Assembly: GCA_009711785.1 (NCBI GenBank)
Contig: VENA01000038.1
Location: 62,001-126,000 of the forward strand
DNA length: 64,000 bases
Origin: Bacillota bacterium
GTDB lineage: Bacteria > Bacillota > Clostridia > Tissierellales > MES13
Direction: 5' to 3'
Positions 43,312-52,834 of this stretch are shown in pieces. A program made the translations under genes and the position numbers. Under the pieces are notes generated by a model. The model was not told where the DNA came from. It ran no database searches and saw only the letters and a list, made by a program, of their open reading frames with translations. How positions within the stretch are numbered: position 1 is the first letter of the stretch; each line of letters begins with the position of its first letter.

Positions 43312-44706
43312 TTATTGTAAAGTTGATTTTTTGAAAGGTAAATATGTTAGTACTAAAATTACTATTAGTCCTGCTGCAGAACATAATATGTTTGACGGTA
43401 GACCTAATAGACCATCAAAGTTTTTAGATAAATAAAATTCTGATAATAAACCTATGAAAAATGCAACAAGTACTGATATTTCAGCTGTAGTGCTACTAAT
43501 TTTTTCATTAAATAAACCTAGAATTAAAGGGAAAAATACTACGGCTGAATAAAGAAGCCCTGCAATATAAACAATATCTACTAAATTATCAAATAGTTTT
43601 GAAATAATTATTCCGCCTATAGCAACCACTATTGTTACAATTCTAGTAGCCTTTAGTATTTTTTTATCGGATGCATCCTTATTAATATAATTGCGATATA
43701 TATCATTGACAAATAAAGAACTAGCTCCAAGCAGCATAGAATCAGCTGTTGACATAGTAGCAGCAAATAATCCCCCTAAAGCTATGCCAGTAAGTCCACC
43801 TGGAAGAACTTTCTTAATTAATAACGCAAAACCAAGATTTGGATCACTTAAGTTAGGTAGTAATACATACATTGATAGTCCTAAAAATCCAATTAAAATA
43901 CCATATATTATATATACAAAACCTGTAATATAAAAGGAAAATGAAGCTGTTTTAACATCTTTTGAAGCAAAAACTCTTTGTAAATAAGTTTGATTAGTAC
44001 CATAAAGAAATATACAAAGAAGCACCCAAGAAAATGGTGTCCAAAAGCCTAATTGTCCATAACTTAAAAAATCTTTAGGGACACTATTAATAAATTCGCT
44101 AAAACTACCTATGTTATTAATAGACATAGGGACTAGAATTAGCATTGATAAAAATATTACTATGAATTGTACTATGTCAGTACTTACAACAGCAATTAAA
44201 CCTCCACCTGCAGTATATAGTAAGACAACTACTAAAGAGATAATTAAAGCAAGATCTTGAGGAATTCCTAAAAGAACATTTATTGCAGTTGCTGATACTA
44301 AAAATTGAGCTGATATCATTGTAGATAATCCCAATATATGAAGTATTGATGTAAATAATCGTAACCTACCACTATATCTGTTACCTATAAACTCTGGTAC
44401 GGTATTTATTTCAAGACTTCTTAATTTTTTTGTAATTAAAAATCCAAGAATAAAGAATGCGGGCACAGCTGTTAAATTCCATAGTGACCCTGATAATCCA
44501 ACGGCATATACATAAGCAGATGCTCCAACTATACCACTTCCCCCCATATCTGAAGCAGCCATGCTTAGACCGGCTTGTACTTTTGTTAATTTCCTATCTG
44601 CTAATATATATTGATTTGATGATTTGATTTTTTTAGTAGAGAGGTATCCAATAAGTGCAATACCTAGAAAGAAAACTACTAAACCTATAATATCTAAAAT
44701 GTTCAA
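43312..44706 (-). CDS. Sodium:solute symporter (SSS family)
   Basis: A 464-residue protein with about 13 helices. It has SSS-family landmarks: LADRKLTKVQAGLSMAASDM near the start, the central FLYGTNQTYLQRVFAS, and GGLFAATMSTADSMLLGAS, where sodium-binding Ser and Thr residues lie in helix 8. It imports an organic solute with sodium. The TTG start at 44706 has GGAGGAG at the correct distance. It is divergent from the amidohydrolase/M81 gene set, and a second SSS protein of the same length is encoded at 50051. The pair may therefore serve the same pathway. Substrate unknown. Confidence 0.93.
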   Translation of the reverse strand: MNILDIIGLVVFFLGIALIGYLSTKKIKSSNQYILADRKLTKVQAGLSMAASDMGGSGIVGASAYVYAVGLSGSLWNLTAVPAFFILGFLITKKLRSLEINTVPEFIGNRYSGRLRLFTSILHILGLSTMISAQFLVSATAINVLLGIPQDLALIISLVVVLLYTAGGGLIAVVSTDIVQFIVIFLSMLILVPMSINNIGSFSEFINSVPKDFLSYGQLGFWTPFSWVLLCIFLYGTNQTYLQRVFASKDVKTASFSFYITGFVYIIYGILIGFLGLSMYVLLPNLSDPNLGFALLIKKVLPGGLTGIALGGLFAATMSTADSMLLGASSLFVNDIYRNYINKDASDKKILKATRIVTIVVAIGGIIISKLFDNLVDIVYIAGLLYSAVVFFPLILGLFNEKISSTTAEISVLVAFFIGLLSEFYLSKNFDGLLGLPSNILCSAAGLIVILVLTYLPFKKSTLQ

Positions 44707-45127
44707 GTTAATCTCCTCCAATTTAATTTTAAATTTATGACTTCCTTAAAATTACTAATCAAATTACTTTATATTGTATCCTTACCTTATTTTACATAAT
44801 AAGAAAGAACTAATAATTACAATAAAGAATTTATATTGAAAATAATTGTTTGCATTTTTCAATTTGTATGATGGTGTAGCTTAAAAGTAATTAAGAATCA
44901 GAAGTCTTTTATGGCTCTAATAAAAAAACTTGTAAGAAAATATTTTTTTACAAGTAACATATCATCCCTCCCATTTTATGTTATATAGTTAAAATTTAAT
45001 AAAATTTGTGATCTTACTATTTTCATATGTTAAAAATAGGCATGTCTAAGAAAAGATATCAATTCAAAAAAATGATGAGAATAAATTTCAAGTAAAGTTT
45101 ATTATGACGAGAGTGACTCATATGCAA
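44707..45127. other. Non-coding divergent region, part 1
   Basis: An 860-base gap separates the symporter from the amidohydrolase. This half is AT-rich with no convincing frame. A small hairpin (CTTGTAA and TTACAAG, 44929-44954) precedes a minus-strand-facing purine-rich stretch. Promoters for the symporter are expected here. Confidence 0.45.
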
Positions 45128-45160
45128 TAACATGTGTTAAAAGTAATAACATATGTTATT
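45128..45160. promoter_or_regulatory. Paired palindromes, probable operator
   Basis: TAACATGTGTTA (45128-45139, near-perfect) and AATAACATATGTTATT (45145-45160, perfect 16 bp) share the TAACAT/TGTTA arms with centres 19 bases apart, close to two helical turns. This spacing and symmetry suit a dimeric regulator binding side by side. The SorC-type regulator encoded at 51547 is a candidate. Confidence 0.55.
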
Positions 45161-45387
45161 ATACCATTATACATAATTTTTATCAAGAAATGTTGAAAAT
45201 ATGCAAGTTAGGGAATTTATAAAATTTTCAAAAAAAACTTTGCAATTAAACATCCGTATGATATACTTAACAAAAGTAATGGAAATTAACAAATGTTATA
45301 ACAAAAATATTATAACAACTACAATTAAAATTTATGATACTAAAAAATTAAGAAAGTGACACTATAATTCCATGGAACAAATGCTAA

Positions 45388-45414
45388 TTTAAGGAAAACG
45401 TTTTAAGGAAAGCG
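45388..45414 (+). promoter_or_regulatory. Tandem direct repeat with a cre-like palindrome
   Basis: TTTAAGGAAAACG and TTTAAGGAAAGCG are repeated with a 14-base period. AAAACGTTTT at 45395-45404 forms a palindrome resembling the core of a catabolite-repression (CcpA cre) site. It lies 150 bases ahead of the amidohydrolase start. The function is inferred. Confidence 0.45.
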
Positions 45415-45565
45415 AAGATATAATCTTACAATTTATTAGAAATTTGTAAGAATGTTAATTGTTAAAGGACTAATAAATTAAATTTTAATTGTAAGTAAAA
45501 TGTTTTATATTTTATTATTGGATGACTATAAACAATATATTTAACGTTTTTAAAGGAGTGGTTTT

Positions 45566-46747
45566 ATGATTCTACGAAATTGCAGTTTATTAAGTGAACT
45601 AGTTGAGGGATATACTCATACTTCTGCAGATATTCTTATTGAAGGGGGGGAAATAAAAGGTATATATCCCTGCGGGGAGTTGAAAACTGAAAATAATTGT
45701 GAAATGGATATGAATAATCAGTATGTTTTACCAGGATTATTTGATATGCATGTACATTTGACTTTATCGGCGGAAGATACCCTAATTGATAGCAATAAAA
45801 CACCTATACAGTTAGCCCTTGATGGTTATAAGTTTGCATTAGACAGTCTTAAAAGGGGGTTTACGACTTTAAGAGACGTTGGTGCAAGTAATAGGGCTGT
45901 TATTGGTATACGTGATTCAATTAATAATAATAAGTTAATAGGACCAAATATTTTTGCCAGTGGAAGAATAATAACACCTACTGAAAGTGGAAATGAGTTC
46001 TTTAAAGGAATGTATCTTGAAGTGGATAAGCCTGATGATATGGTTGGAGCAGTACGAAATGTAATTAAGGATGGTGCAGACTTTATAAAGCTTATGGGGA
46101 CTGGTGCAATTATGAATCCTGGTGGTGTTCCAGGTCAGACAATTTGTTTTGATGAAGAATATAAAGCCATAGTAAAAGCAGCTGAATTTAAAAATACCTA
46201 TGTTGCAGTCCATTGCCATGGCACAGAGGCAATAAAATCTGCAATTAAAGCTGGTTGCAGAACAATAGAACATGCATCTATTATGGATGATGAAGCTATA
46301 GAAATGCTTGAAAATTCTGAAACTTATATAGTTCCTACTTTAAGTGCAGTAACAACATTACTTCGGGACTTGCCTCTATCATCAAAGCATATGAAAGCTA
46401 AAGCAGAAGCAATTCTTAATAAAACACTTGAAGGTGTTACTAAGGCATATAAAAAAAGATTGAAAATAGGATTTGGTACAGATCAAGGAGTAACTGGACT
46501 CTATCATGGCGACAATGGAAAAGAGTTTGAACTTAGACAACAGCTAACAAATATGGATAACATTGATCTCATTAAACAAGCCACTATTAATAGTGCTGAA
46601 ATTATGGGTGTAGATGAAAGATTAGGGTCCATAAAAGTAGGAAAGATAGCAGATTTGATTTCTGTTGAAGGAAACCCTTTAAAGGATATTTCTGTTTTGA
46701 GAAATGGTGTTACTAATGTAATTAAAACAGGTGTTTTAGTAAAGTAA
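45566..46747 (+). CDS. Amidohydrolase-family metal-dependent hydrolase
   Basis: A 393-residue amidohydrolase. Metal ligands are visible at DMHVHL (HxH), VHCHG, IEHAS and GTDQGV, with a carboxylatable lysine candidate in FIKLMGTGAI. The closest group by pattern is the imidazolonepropionase/Xaa-Pro dipeptidase-like branch, some members of which cleave N-acyl or peptide bonds of amino acids such as Arg, Lys or Pro dipeptides. No signal peptide is seen, so it acts in the cytosol. AAGGAGTG precedes the ATG. It leads the gene set followed by the M81 peptidase, which suggests successive cleavage of one imported compound. Confidence 0.9.
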   Translation: MILRNCSLLSELVEGYTHTSADILIEGGEIKGIYPCGELKTENNCEMDMNNQYVLPGLFDMHVHLTLSAEDTLIDSNKTPIQLALDGYKFALDSLKRGFTTLRDVGASNRAVIGIRDSINNNKLIGPNIFASGRIITPTESGNEFFKGMYLEVDKPDDMVGAVRNVIKDGADFIKLMGTGAIMNPGGVPGQTICFDEEYKAIVKAAEFKNTYVAVHCHGTEAIKSAIKAGCRTIEHASIMDDEAIEMLENSETYIVPTLSAVTTLLRDLPLSSKHMKAKAEAILNKTLEGVTKAYKKRLKIGFGTDQGVTGLYHGDNGKEFELRQQLTNMDNIDLIKQATINSAEIMGVDERLGSIKVGKIADLISVEGNPLKDISVLRNGVTNVIKTGVLVK

Positions 46748-46774
46748 ATAAGAAATAAAGAAAGGAAGTTGAAA

Positions 46775-48268
46775 ATGAAAGTATTGCTTGGTTGGTTTGG
46801 CCATGAAACGAATACATTCTCTAGAAGAAAGACAGATTTTGAATTATTAACATCACAAGATTCTTGGGAAGGTGAAGAAATTTTAGATACATTTAGAGGT
46901 ACTCCAAGTTATCTTGGTGGGATGATTAAAAAGGCAGATGAAAATGGAATTGGTTTGATTCCTACTTTTGCTGTAGAAAATGCAGGTCCTACAGTAACGG
47001 ATAAGTGTTTAGATTATGTGTGTGATATTTTAGTCAAATATGCTAAAAAGCATTTAGGAGAATATCAAGGTATTTGTATTGGATTGCATGGTGCTGGATG
47101 TTCTGAAACCTGTGATGATATCGAGGCTTATACATTAAAAAAATTAAGAGATGTGGTAGGTTGGGATATGCCAATTACTATAACGTTAGATTTACATGGA
47201 AATGTTTCACAGAAAATGTGTGATTATGCTGATGGTTTATTTGGTATAAAAGAAAACCCACATATTGATTATGCAACTAGTGGTTATGAGGCAATGGATG
47301 CATTAATAAAAGCTATGAAAGGTGAAATAAAATTAAAGACTGAAGTAGTGCCTATGCCAATGCTAGTTCCAGTTACTGTTACAAAGGATTATGAAGATAT
47401 TTCTAATTATATTTTGCAGTATAAAAAGGAACACGGATTATTGGATTTAGCCTTTTTTCCAGGTTTTCCTTATTCGGATACACCTACTACTTGTGCGTCT
47501 GTATTTGTCACTGCAGATGGTAGTCAAAAGGACCATGCTCAGAAGATAGCAAAGTATATTTGGGATAGACGGCACAAGGTAGTTAATATTGATAGTTTTA
47601 ATTCAAAAGAAGCAGTAGATGAAGGTATTAAATATTTAAAAGAAAATGACACGGGCATTTTCCTTATCAATGAAGAAGCAGATAATCCAGGCGCTGGCAC
47701 ACCAGGTGATGGTACTGATTTAATAAGAGCTTTTTTCAAAGCTAATATAAAAGGAAGTGCATTTGCATATATGTATGATCCGGAGGTTGTAACAAAGGCT
47801 ATGAAGGCAGGTGTCGGTGCAAAGATAGAAATAGAACTTGGAGGAAAAATTGAGGATTCGAATTTCCATGGGGAACCTATCCATTTAGAGGATGTATTAG
47901 TTCGATCTATTTCTAATGGAAATTTCGTTGCCACTACACCATTAATGAAAGGAATTCCTGGATCATTTGGATATACAGTAGGATTACAATATAAAAATGT
48001 TCAATTTGTTGTGGCTTCAGTTCAAAATCAAACATATGATGATAGAGCTTTCTTTGTAGGGAATATTGACTTTAAGCAAATGAGATTGATTGGACTAAAA
48101 TCTTCTCAACATTTTAAAGCATTTTATAATCAATATGTGGACAAGATTATTCCAGCAAATCCGCCGGGATTATCTACTAGAAATTTAAAATCCTTTGAAT
48201 ACAATCGTGTTATACGTCCAATATATCCTTTGGATGAAGATGTAACTTTTGATCCTTGTAATGGATAA
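46775..48268 (+). CDS. M81-family (MlrC-like) metallopeptidase
   Basis: A 497-residue cytosolic protein of the MlrC/M81 family. GHETNTFSRRKTDF lies at the N-terminus. GLHGAG, LDLHGNVS and NPHIDY supply the expected zinc ligands, and GGKIEDSNFHG lies further on. The namesake cuts the linearised tetrapeptide of microcystin in Sphingomonas, but most family members come from bacteria with no contact with that toxin and have unknown substrates. The start was set at 46775, seven bases after AAGGAAG; the frame extends two codons to a TTG. It follows the amidohydrolase by 27 bases. Confidence 0.92.
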   Translation: MKVLLGWFGHETNTFSRRKTDFELLTSQDSWEGEEILDTFRGTPSYLGGMIKKADENGIGLIPTFAVENAGPTVTDKCLDYVCDILVKYAKKHLGEYQGICIGLHGAGCSETCDDIEAYTLKKLRDVVGWDMPITITLDLHGNVSQKMCDYADGLFGIKENPHIDYATSGYEAMDALIKAMKGEIKLKTEVVPMPMLVPVTVTKDYEDISNYILQYKKEHGLLDLAFFPGFPYSDTPTTCASVFVTADGSQKDHAQKIAKYIWDRRHKVVNIDSFNSKEAVDEGIKYLKENDTGIFLINEEADNPGAGTPGDGTDLIRAFFKANIKGSAFAYMYDPEVVTKAMKAGVGAKIEIELGGKIEDSNFHGEPIHLEDVLVRSISNGNFVATTPLMKGIPGSFGYTVGLQYKNVQFVVASVQNQTYDDRAFFVGNIDFKQMRLIGLKSSQHFKAFYNQYVDKIIPANPPGLSTRNLKSFEYNRVIRPIYPLDEDVTFDPCNG

Positions 48269-48310
48269 AAAAATTTAATTTATATGTAAAGTAATTAGCA
48301 AATAATTTTT

Positions 48311-48324
48311 AAAGGTGTATCACA
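48311..48324 (+). repeat. Left copy of an inverted repeat flanking the MFS gene
   Basis: AAAGGTGTATCACA lies 80 bases ahead of the MFS gene. Its exact complement lies 40 bases after that gene. Confidence 0.6.
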
Positions 48325-48403
48325 ATTTTATTATATATCAGTTTTTTCATATCTAATTTAATTAAAAATTTATTAGAGTAGAATTTATAAGGAGGGTATT
48401 ATT

Positions 48404-49735
48404 TTGTCAAATATTAAGAATATTTTTAAAAAAAGTGATGACCCTAATAGTGTTTGGAATCATATGGGTCAAGTGTTAATACTAACTTTGGCGGGATCTT
48501 TTATATACTTTTTACCATTTTTTCGTTTTTATTTTTATGATACTTTTGTTGAAGCATTTGGAATTTCTAATACACAAATGGGGTTAATAGGTACCGTATA
48601 TGGAGCGTGTGGTGTTGTTTCATATTTTATTGGAGGTTTATTAGCAAGTAAATTTTCAGTTCGAAAACTTATGGTATTTTCTTTTATTGCAACAGGAATT
48701 GGAGGGTTAGTTTTAATGACTTATCCACCATTTCCAGTAGTGATAGCAGTACAAATAGGTTGGGGTTTTACATCATTAATGACTTTTTGGCCTGCTTTAG
48801 TTAAGGCATTAAATATGTTAGGTAATGAGAATGAAAAAGGAAAGTCCTTTGGTTTTATGGAAGGTGGCCGTGGTATTTCTAATATTATATTTATGACTAT
48901 TGCAGTTGGAATATTTGATTTCTTTACTAAGAAAATGAATGCACAGGCAGGATTAACTTCTGTTATGGCGTTTTATTCAGTATTAGCTTTTATAATGGCT
49001 ATTTTTATATTCTTTGCACTTAAAGGTATTGAAGAGAAATCTGATGGAGAGGAAGAAAAAAATAATAAATTAGATGTTGCACTATTAAAACAGGTATTAA
49101 AAAATAAATATATGTGGATGATGGTTACAATAATGTTTTGTTCATATACAATGTGTATAGCATACACATATTTTAATCCATATGCTACATCACAGTTTGG
49201 AAGTACGGTTACCTTTGCTGCATTTATCACCACATTTGCACAATATACTAGACCTGTTGCTTGTATAGGTTCAGGTACACTTGCTGATAAAATCAGTTCT
49301 TCTAGGGTTTTCTTAATTGGTTTCTTAATGATGATTGCTGGTTTAATTGGAGTACTTGTTATACCAGGACAAGCATCTATGATACCTGTATTTATCATAG
49401 CTGTGGCAGCATGCTACATTGCAATGTATGCTACTCAATCTTTACATTTCACTTTATTTGAGGAAGCTAGATTTACTCCTGATGTAGTTGCTTTAGCCAT
49501 TGGTATTGCTTGTACTATTGGATATTTACCAGAAATGATAATTCCTATGATAGCTGGACGTCTCCTAGATAAGTATCCTGGAATAGTTGGATATAGATAC
49601 TTCTTCTTTGTTATGTTGGCATTTATGGTTATTGGTATTAGCGTGTTATTTATTTGGATGGTTCTTACAAAAGAAAGACGTATGGAATTAATTCAAATGG
49701 GTAAAAGAAAAAAAGCTAAAAAAGAAACTGCATAA
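48404..49735 (+). CDS. MFS transporter
   Basis: A 443-residue major-facilitator protein with 12 predicted helices. It has FGISNTQMGLIGTVYGACGV, the loop 2-3 motif FIGGLLASKFSVRKLM (a GxxxD/R-R-K type signature), and a long cytoplasmic loop at about residues 205-235. It starts with TTG after AGGAGGG. It lies between the M81 peptidase and the second SSS gene and is flanked by 14-base inverted repeats. It may import or export a small organic anion or peptide derivative; the substrate is not visible. Confidence 0.9.
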   Translation: MSNIKNIFKKSDDPNSVWNHMGQVLILTLAGSFIYFLPFFRFYFYDTFVEAFGISNTQMGLIGTVYGACGVVSYFIGGLLASKFSVRKLMVFSFIATGIGGLVLMTYPPFPVVIAVQIGWGFTSLMTFWPALVKALNMLGNENEKGKSFGFMEGGRGISNIIFMTIAVGIFDFFTKKMNAQAGLTSVMAFYSVLAFIMAIFIFFALKGIEEKSDGEEEKNNKLDVALLKQVLKNKYMWMMVTIMFCSYTMCIAYTYFNPYATSQFGSTVTFAAFITTFAQYTRPVACIGSGTLADKISSSRVFLIGFLMMIAGLIGVLVIPGQASMIPVFIIAVAACYIAMYATQSLHFTLFEEARFTPDVVALAIGIACTIGYLPEMIIPMIAGRLLDKYPGIVGYRYFFFVMLAFMVIGISVLFIWMVLTKERRMELIQMGKRKKAKKETA

Positions 49736-49774
49736 TTTATCCATATCATTAAAAAGATATAACAATAATTAATC

Positions 49775-49788
49775 TGTGATACACCTTT
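49775..49788 (-). repeat. Right copy of an inverted repeat flanking the MFS gene
   Basis: TGTGATACACCTTT is the exact complement of the copy at 48311-48324. It lies just after the MFS stop codon. Confidence 0.6.
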
Positions 49789-49843
49789 TATAAAATATAT
49801 GAAATTACAGATAGTAAATAATTATATTTTAATATTATAAACT

Positions 49844-49878
49844 TATAGCTTTCTATGATTCATTCATAGAAAGCTATA
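49844..49878. other. 15-bp perfect hairpin between MFS and SSS genes
   Basis: TATAGCTTTCTATGA pairs exactly with TCATAGAAAGCTATA around a five-base loop. No T-run follows on either strand, so it is not a standard terminator. It may be an operator, an RNA processing site or a pausing element in the 315-base gap. Confidence 0.55.
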
Positions 49879-50050
49879 AATATGTGGGAATATGATTTAA
49901 ATAAGCTTCTTTGGAGTATGTAATTGATAGATTGAAAAGTTTGATTTAGAAGATTTAATAATGTATAATTAAAAAAACACGTGAAATACTGTATTTTATG
50001 ATGTTATATGAAATTTTTAATAAATTATAAAAAGTTTGAGGGGTAGAAAT

Positions 50051-51445
50051 ATGAAATGGATTGATAGCTTATCAATTGTTTTATTTTTAGTTACGATTTT
50101 ATGGATTGGTTTAAAAGCATCAAAACGCATTTTTAGTAATGATGATTATCTTTTGGCTGGAAGAAAGGTAAAGAAATGGCCATTGGCATTCAGTTTTGCT
50201 GCTACTGATCTAGGTGGGTCAGGAATTATAGGTACATTAGCTTTAACTTATTCCGTGGGATTTTCTGGTGGATTTTGGACTCTTTGTGCTGTGCCAGCCT
50301 TGGTAGTTCTTGCATTTATTGTTCCAAGGTTGTTTTCAGGACTAAATGTTACTACTATACCTGAAATATTTGAGAAAAGATATGATAAAAAAACCCGAGT
50401 TTTAGTGGCTATTTTACATTTAATAGGTACTACTATGATAATTGCTGCACAGAATATAGTCGCATCTATTGCAATATCGACACTGACAGGAATTTCATTT
50501 AGTCTAGCTTTAATTATTGCTACTGGAGTTTTCATAATATATACTACTGCAGGAGGGTTACTTGCAGTAATTTGGACTGATATGTTAATGTTTTTTTTAC
50601 TAATAGCAGGAGTGTTAGTTACACTAATCACATTAGTGTATGAAATAGGGGGTATAGAACAGATTGTTAATGCTACTCCAGAAAATTTCTGGGGATTTAA
50701 TGGCATTAGCATGATGACGGTAAGTGCTTGGGTAGTAATGAATATTTTTCTTTATTCTACTACACAGCCATATATTCAAAGAGTTTTTGCTTCTAGAGAT
50801 AAATCTTCTGTTAAATTCGCATACTGTTTTACGGGTGTAACTTATATTGTCTATGGTATAATGGTTACTTTACTTGGTATTATTTCATACGTATTAAATC
50901 CGAATATTTTAAACTCTGAGTATGGCAGTATAGAAACTATATTTCAAAATATCCCAATGGGATTGAGTAGTTTGCTATTAGTTATAATTTTGTCAGCAAC
51001 TATGTCAACGTGTTCATCATATTTAAATGGATGTGCATCGATTTTTACAATTGATATATATAAAAGAATTTTAAATCCTGGAGCCAATGGACGTACTTGT
51101 CTTCGGGTAGCAAAAATTTCTACACTAGGAATAGCTTTTTTATCTTTAGTTATTTCGTATTTGCCAGTTGGAATAGTTGATATAGTTGTTTATGGAAATA
51201 TTGTTTATTCTGCAATTATATTTTTCCCATTGATAATGGGATTAACTACAAAGTGGGTTAATGCAACCGGAGCATTTTATTCTATTTTAATAGGAGTTAT
51301 TACAGTATTTATTTATACAGTATTTTTCTTTGATGGGCAGATTAAACAACTATATTTCATTCATCCAATATTTATTGCATCAATAACATCTTTGGTTGTT
51401 TTGATGATAGTATCATATTTAACGAGGGATAAAAATTTTATTTAA
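50051..51445 (+). CDS. Sodium:solute symporter (SSS family), second copy
   Basis: A 464-residue, 13-helix symporter. Shared landmarks with the protein encoded at 43312-44706 are DDYLLAGRKVKKWPLAFSFA, DLGGSGIIGTLALTYSVG, STTQPYIQRVFASRD and ILSATMSTCSSYLNG. The two are clearly related but not recent copies, since many positions differ. GAGGGG lies just ahead of the ATG at 50051. The start at 50036 (TTG) lacks a site. Together with the hydrolase genes it suggests sodium-driven uptake of the compound that they break down. Confidence 0.93.
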   Translation: MKWIDSLSIVLFLVTILWIGLKASKRIFSNDDYLLAGRKVKKWPLAFSFAATDLGGSGIIGTLALTYSVGFSGGFWTLCAVPALVVLAFIVPRLFSGLNVTTIPEIFEKRYDKKTRVLVAILHLIGTTMIIAAQNIVASIAISTLTGISFSLALIIATGVFIIYTTAGGLLAVIWTDMLMFFLLIAGVLVTLITLVYEIGGIEQIVNATPENFWGFNGISMMTVSAWVVMNIFLYSTTQPYIQRVFASRDKSSVKFAYCFTGVTYIVYGIMVTLLGIISYVLNPNILNSEYGSIETIFQNIPMGLSSLLLVIILSATMSTCSSYLNGCASIFTIDIYKRILNPGANGRTCLRVAKISTLGIAFLSLVISYLPVGIVDIVVYGNIVYSAIIFFPLIMGLTTKWVNATGAFYSILIGVITVFIYTVFFFDGQIKQLYFIHPIFIASITSLVVLMIVSYLTRDKNFI

Positions 51446-51546
51446 TTATCAGTAAATGTATATATAAATTAATGTGAAATTTTCAAATATATGTAGTATA
51501 ATTGTTATTGAGTTAAGAGTATTAAATAATTAATATGGTGGTATAT

Positions 51547-52524
51547 ATGGATAGAGAAGAGATAAAGCTAATTACAAAAATATGTTATATGTATTATTAT
51601 GAGGAAAAAGTTCAATCAAAAATTGCTAAGCGGTTTAATATCACCAGACAAATGGTGTCTAAGTTGATACAAAAGGCTAAGGATGAAGGGATTTTAAAAA
51701 TTATCATTGAAAGCCCTCTAAAAGTAGTTACTGAACTTGAAATCGGGTTAGAGTCTAAATATAATCTTAAAGATGTAATTGTTATTCAAAATGATACTAT
51801 TTCTTATGAAGATTTAAATCAAAAATTGGGAAAAGCTGCAGGGGAATATTTTAGAAAGGTCGCCATGTCAAATCTAAACATTGGTGTTGGTTTTGGTTCC
51901 TCCCTTGAAGCTATGGCAGAGCATATTAATATGGATGTGACAGGGATTAACTTCGATGAAATTAAAATCGTACAATTAGTGGGAGGTATAAACTCTAATT
52001 ATAGCTACGATAATAGTCAATATATAATGAGTCTCTTAGGAAAGAAAATTGATGCACAGGTGATATATTTAAATGCACCTTATATGGTAGAAGAAAAAGA
52101 AGTAAGAGAAAGTATAATTAAAAGTTCTATTTATAGAAAACTTCTAAATCTTTATGATCATCTTGATTATGCCTTTGTACAAATTAACCCAGCCACTAGA
52201 ATTTATAGAACTGACACTTTGGATATGAAAAAGAGGGATATAAATTATCTTGATGTTTTAGGTATTAATTATTTAAATAATGTGGATGCAGTTGGTGAAG
52301 TTTGTCTTAATTATTTTAATGATAGAGGGCACTTTGTTGATACACGAATCGATGATAAAATTATTACAATACCACATAAAAAATTTCGTAATATAAAAAA
52401 ATTAGTAGGTATTGTAGGGGGAGAAGAGAGACATAAGGCTGCACTAGGTGCTGTTCAAAGTAAGATGTTTGATGTGTTGATTACAGATGAAGATACAGCA
52501 AAATATCTACTTATGAATGGATAA
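51547..52524 (+). CDS. SorC/DeoR-type transcriptional regulator
   Basis: A 325-residue regulator of the SorC family. The N-terminal helix-turn-helix is YYEEKVQSKIAKRFNITRQM, then VSKLIQKAKDEGIL. The C-terminal effector domain has NIGVGFGSSLEAMAEHI, where SorC proteins bind phosphorylated sugars, and the late GIVGGEERHKAAL and LITDEDTA signatures. GGTGG precedes the ATG at 51547. As the last gene of the island it is the likely switch. The effector could be a sugar phosphate, but family members with non-sugar effectors exist. Confidence 0.9.
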   Translation: MDREEIKLITKICYMYYYEEKVQSKIAKRFNITRQMVSKLIQKAKDEGILKIIIESPLKVVTELEIGLESKYNLKDVIVIQNDTISYEDLNQKLGKAAGEYFRKVAMSNLNIGVGFGSSLEAMAEHINMDVTGINFDEIKIVQLVGGINSNYSYDNSQYIMSLLGKKIDAQVIYLNAPYMVEEKEVRESIIKSSIYRKLLNLYDHLDYAFVQINPATRIYRTDTLDMKKRDINYLDVLGINYLNNVDAVGEVCLNYFNDRGHFVDTRIDDKIITIPHKKFRNIKKLVGIVGGEERHKAALGAVQSKMFDVLITDEDTAKYLLMNG

Positions 52525-52625
52525 TAAATAGGTATTAATATTCTTTTAAGGATTTCATAGACGTATGGTATTGTAAAATAGATTGTATTTTTAATTTATG
52601 ATAGTACTGTTAGTAACACGACAAT

Positions 52626-52664
52626 ATGACTAGAAAAGTCACATGACTTTATGGTCATTTTTTT
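52626..52664 (+). terminator. Terminator after the SorC-type gene
   Basis: Nested stems, ATGAC with GTCAT outside and AAAGTCA with TGACTTT inside, are followed by seven Ts. It ends the catabolic island. Confidence 0.85.
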
Positions 52665-52834
52665 GATTAAAAGAGTAGAGTCATACTTATAAAAATACTA
52701 CTAGTATACACTCCTCGATGATTAGAATATTGAAAGATATAAACATAAAATATAATATTGATTAAAACCAACAATATTACAATAATTGAATTTTGTGATA
52801 GAATAAAGAAGCAATGTTAATAGGAGTTGATAAT

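Noticed and set aside
44929..44954. CTTGTAA/TTACAAG hairpin upstream of the SSS symporter
   Set aside because: Only seven AT-rich pairs with a long loop; expected by chance in DNA of this composition.
47539..47934. Antisense frame of 131 codons inside the M81 peptidase gene
   Set aside because: No ribosome-binding site and no recognisable motif; explained by codon bias of the real gene on the other strand.
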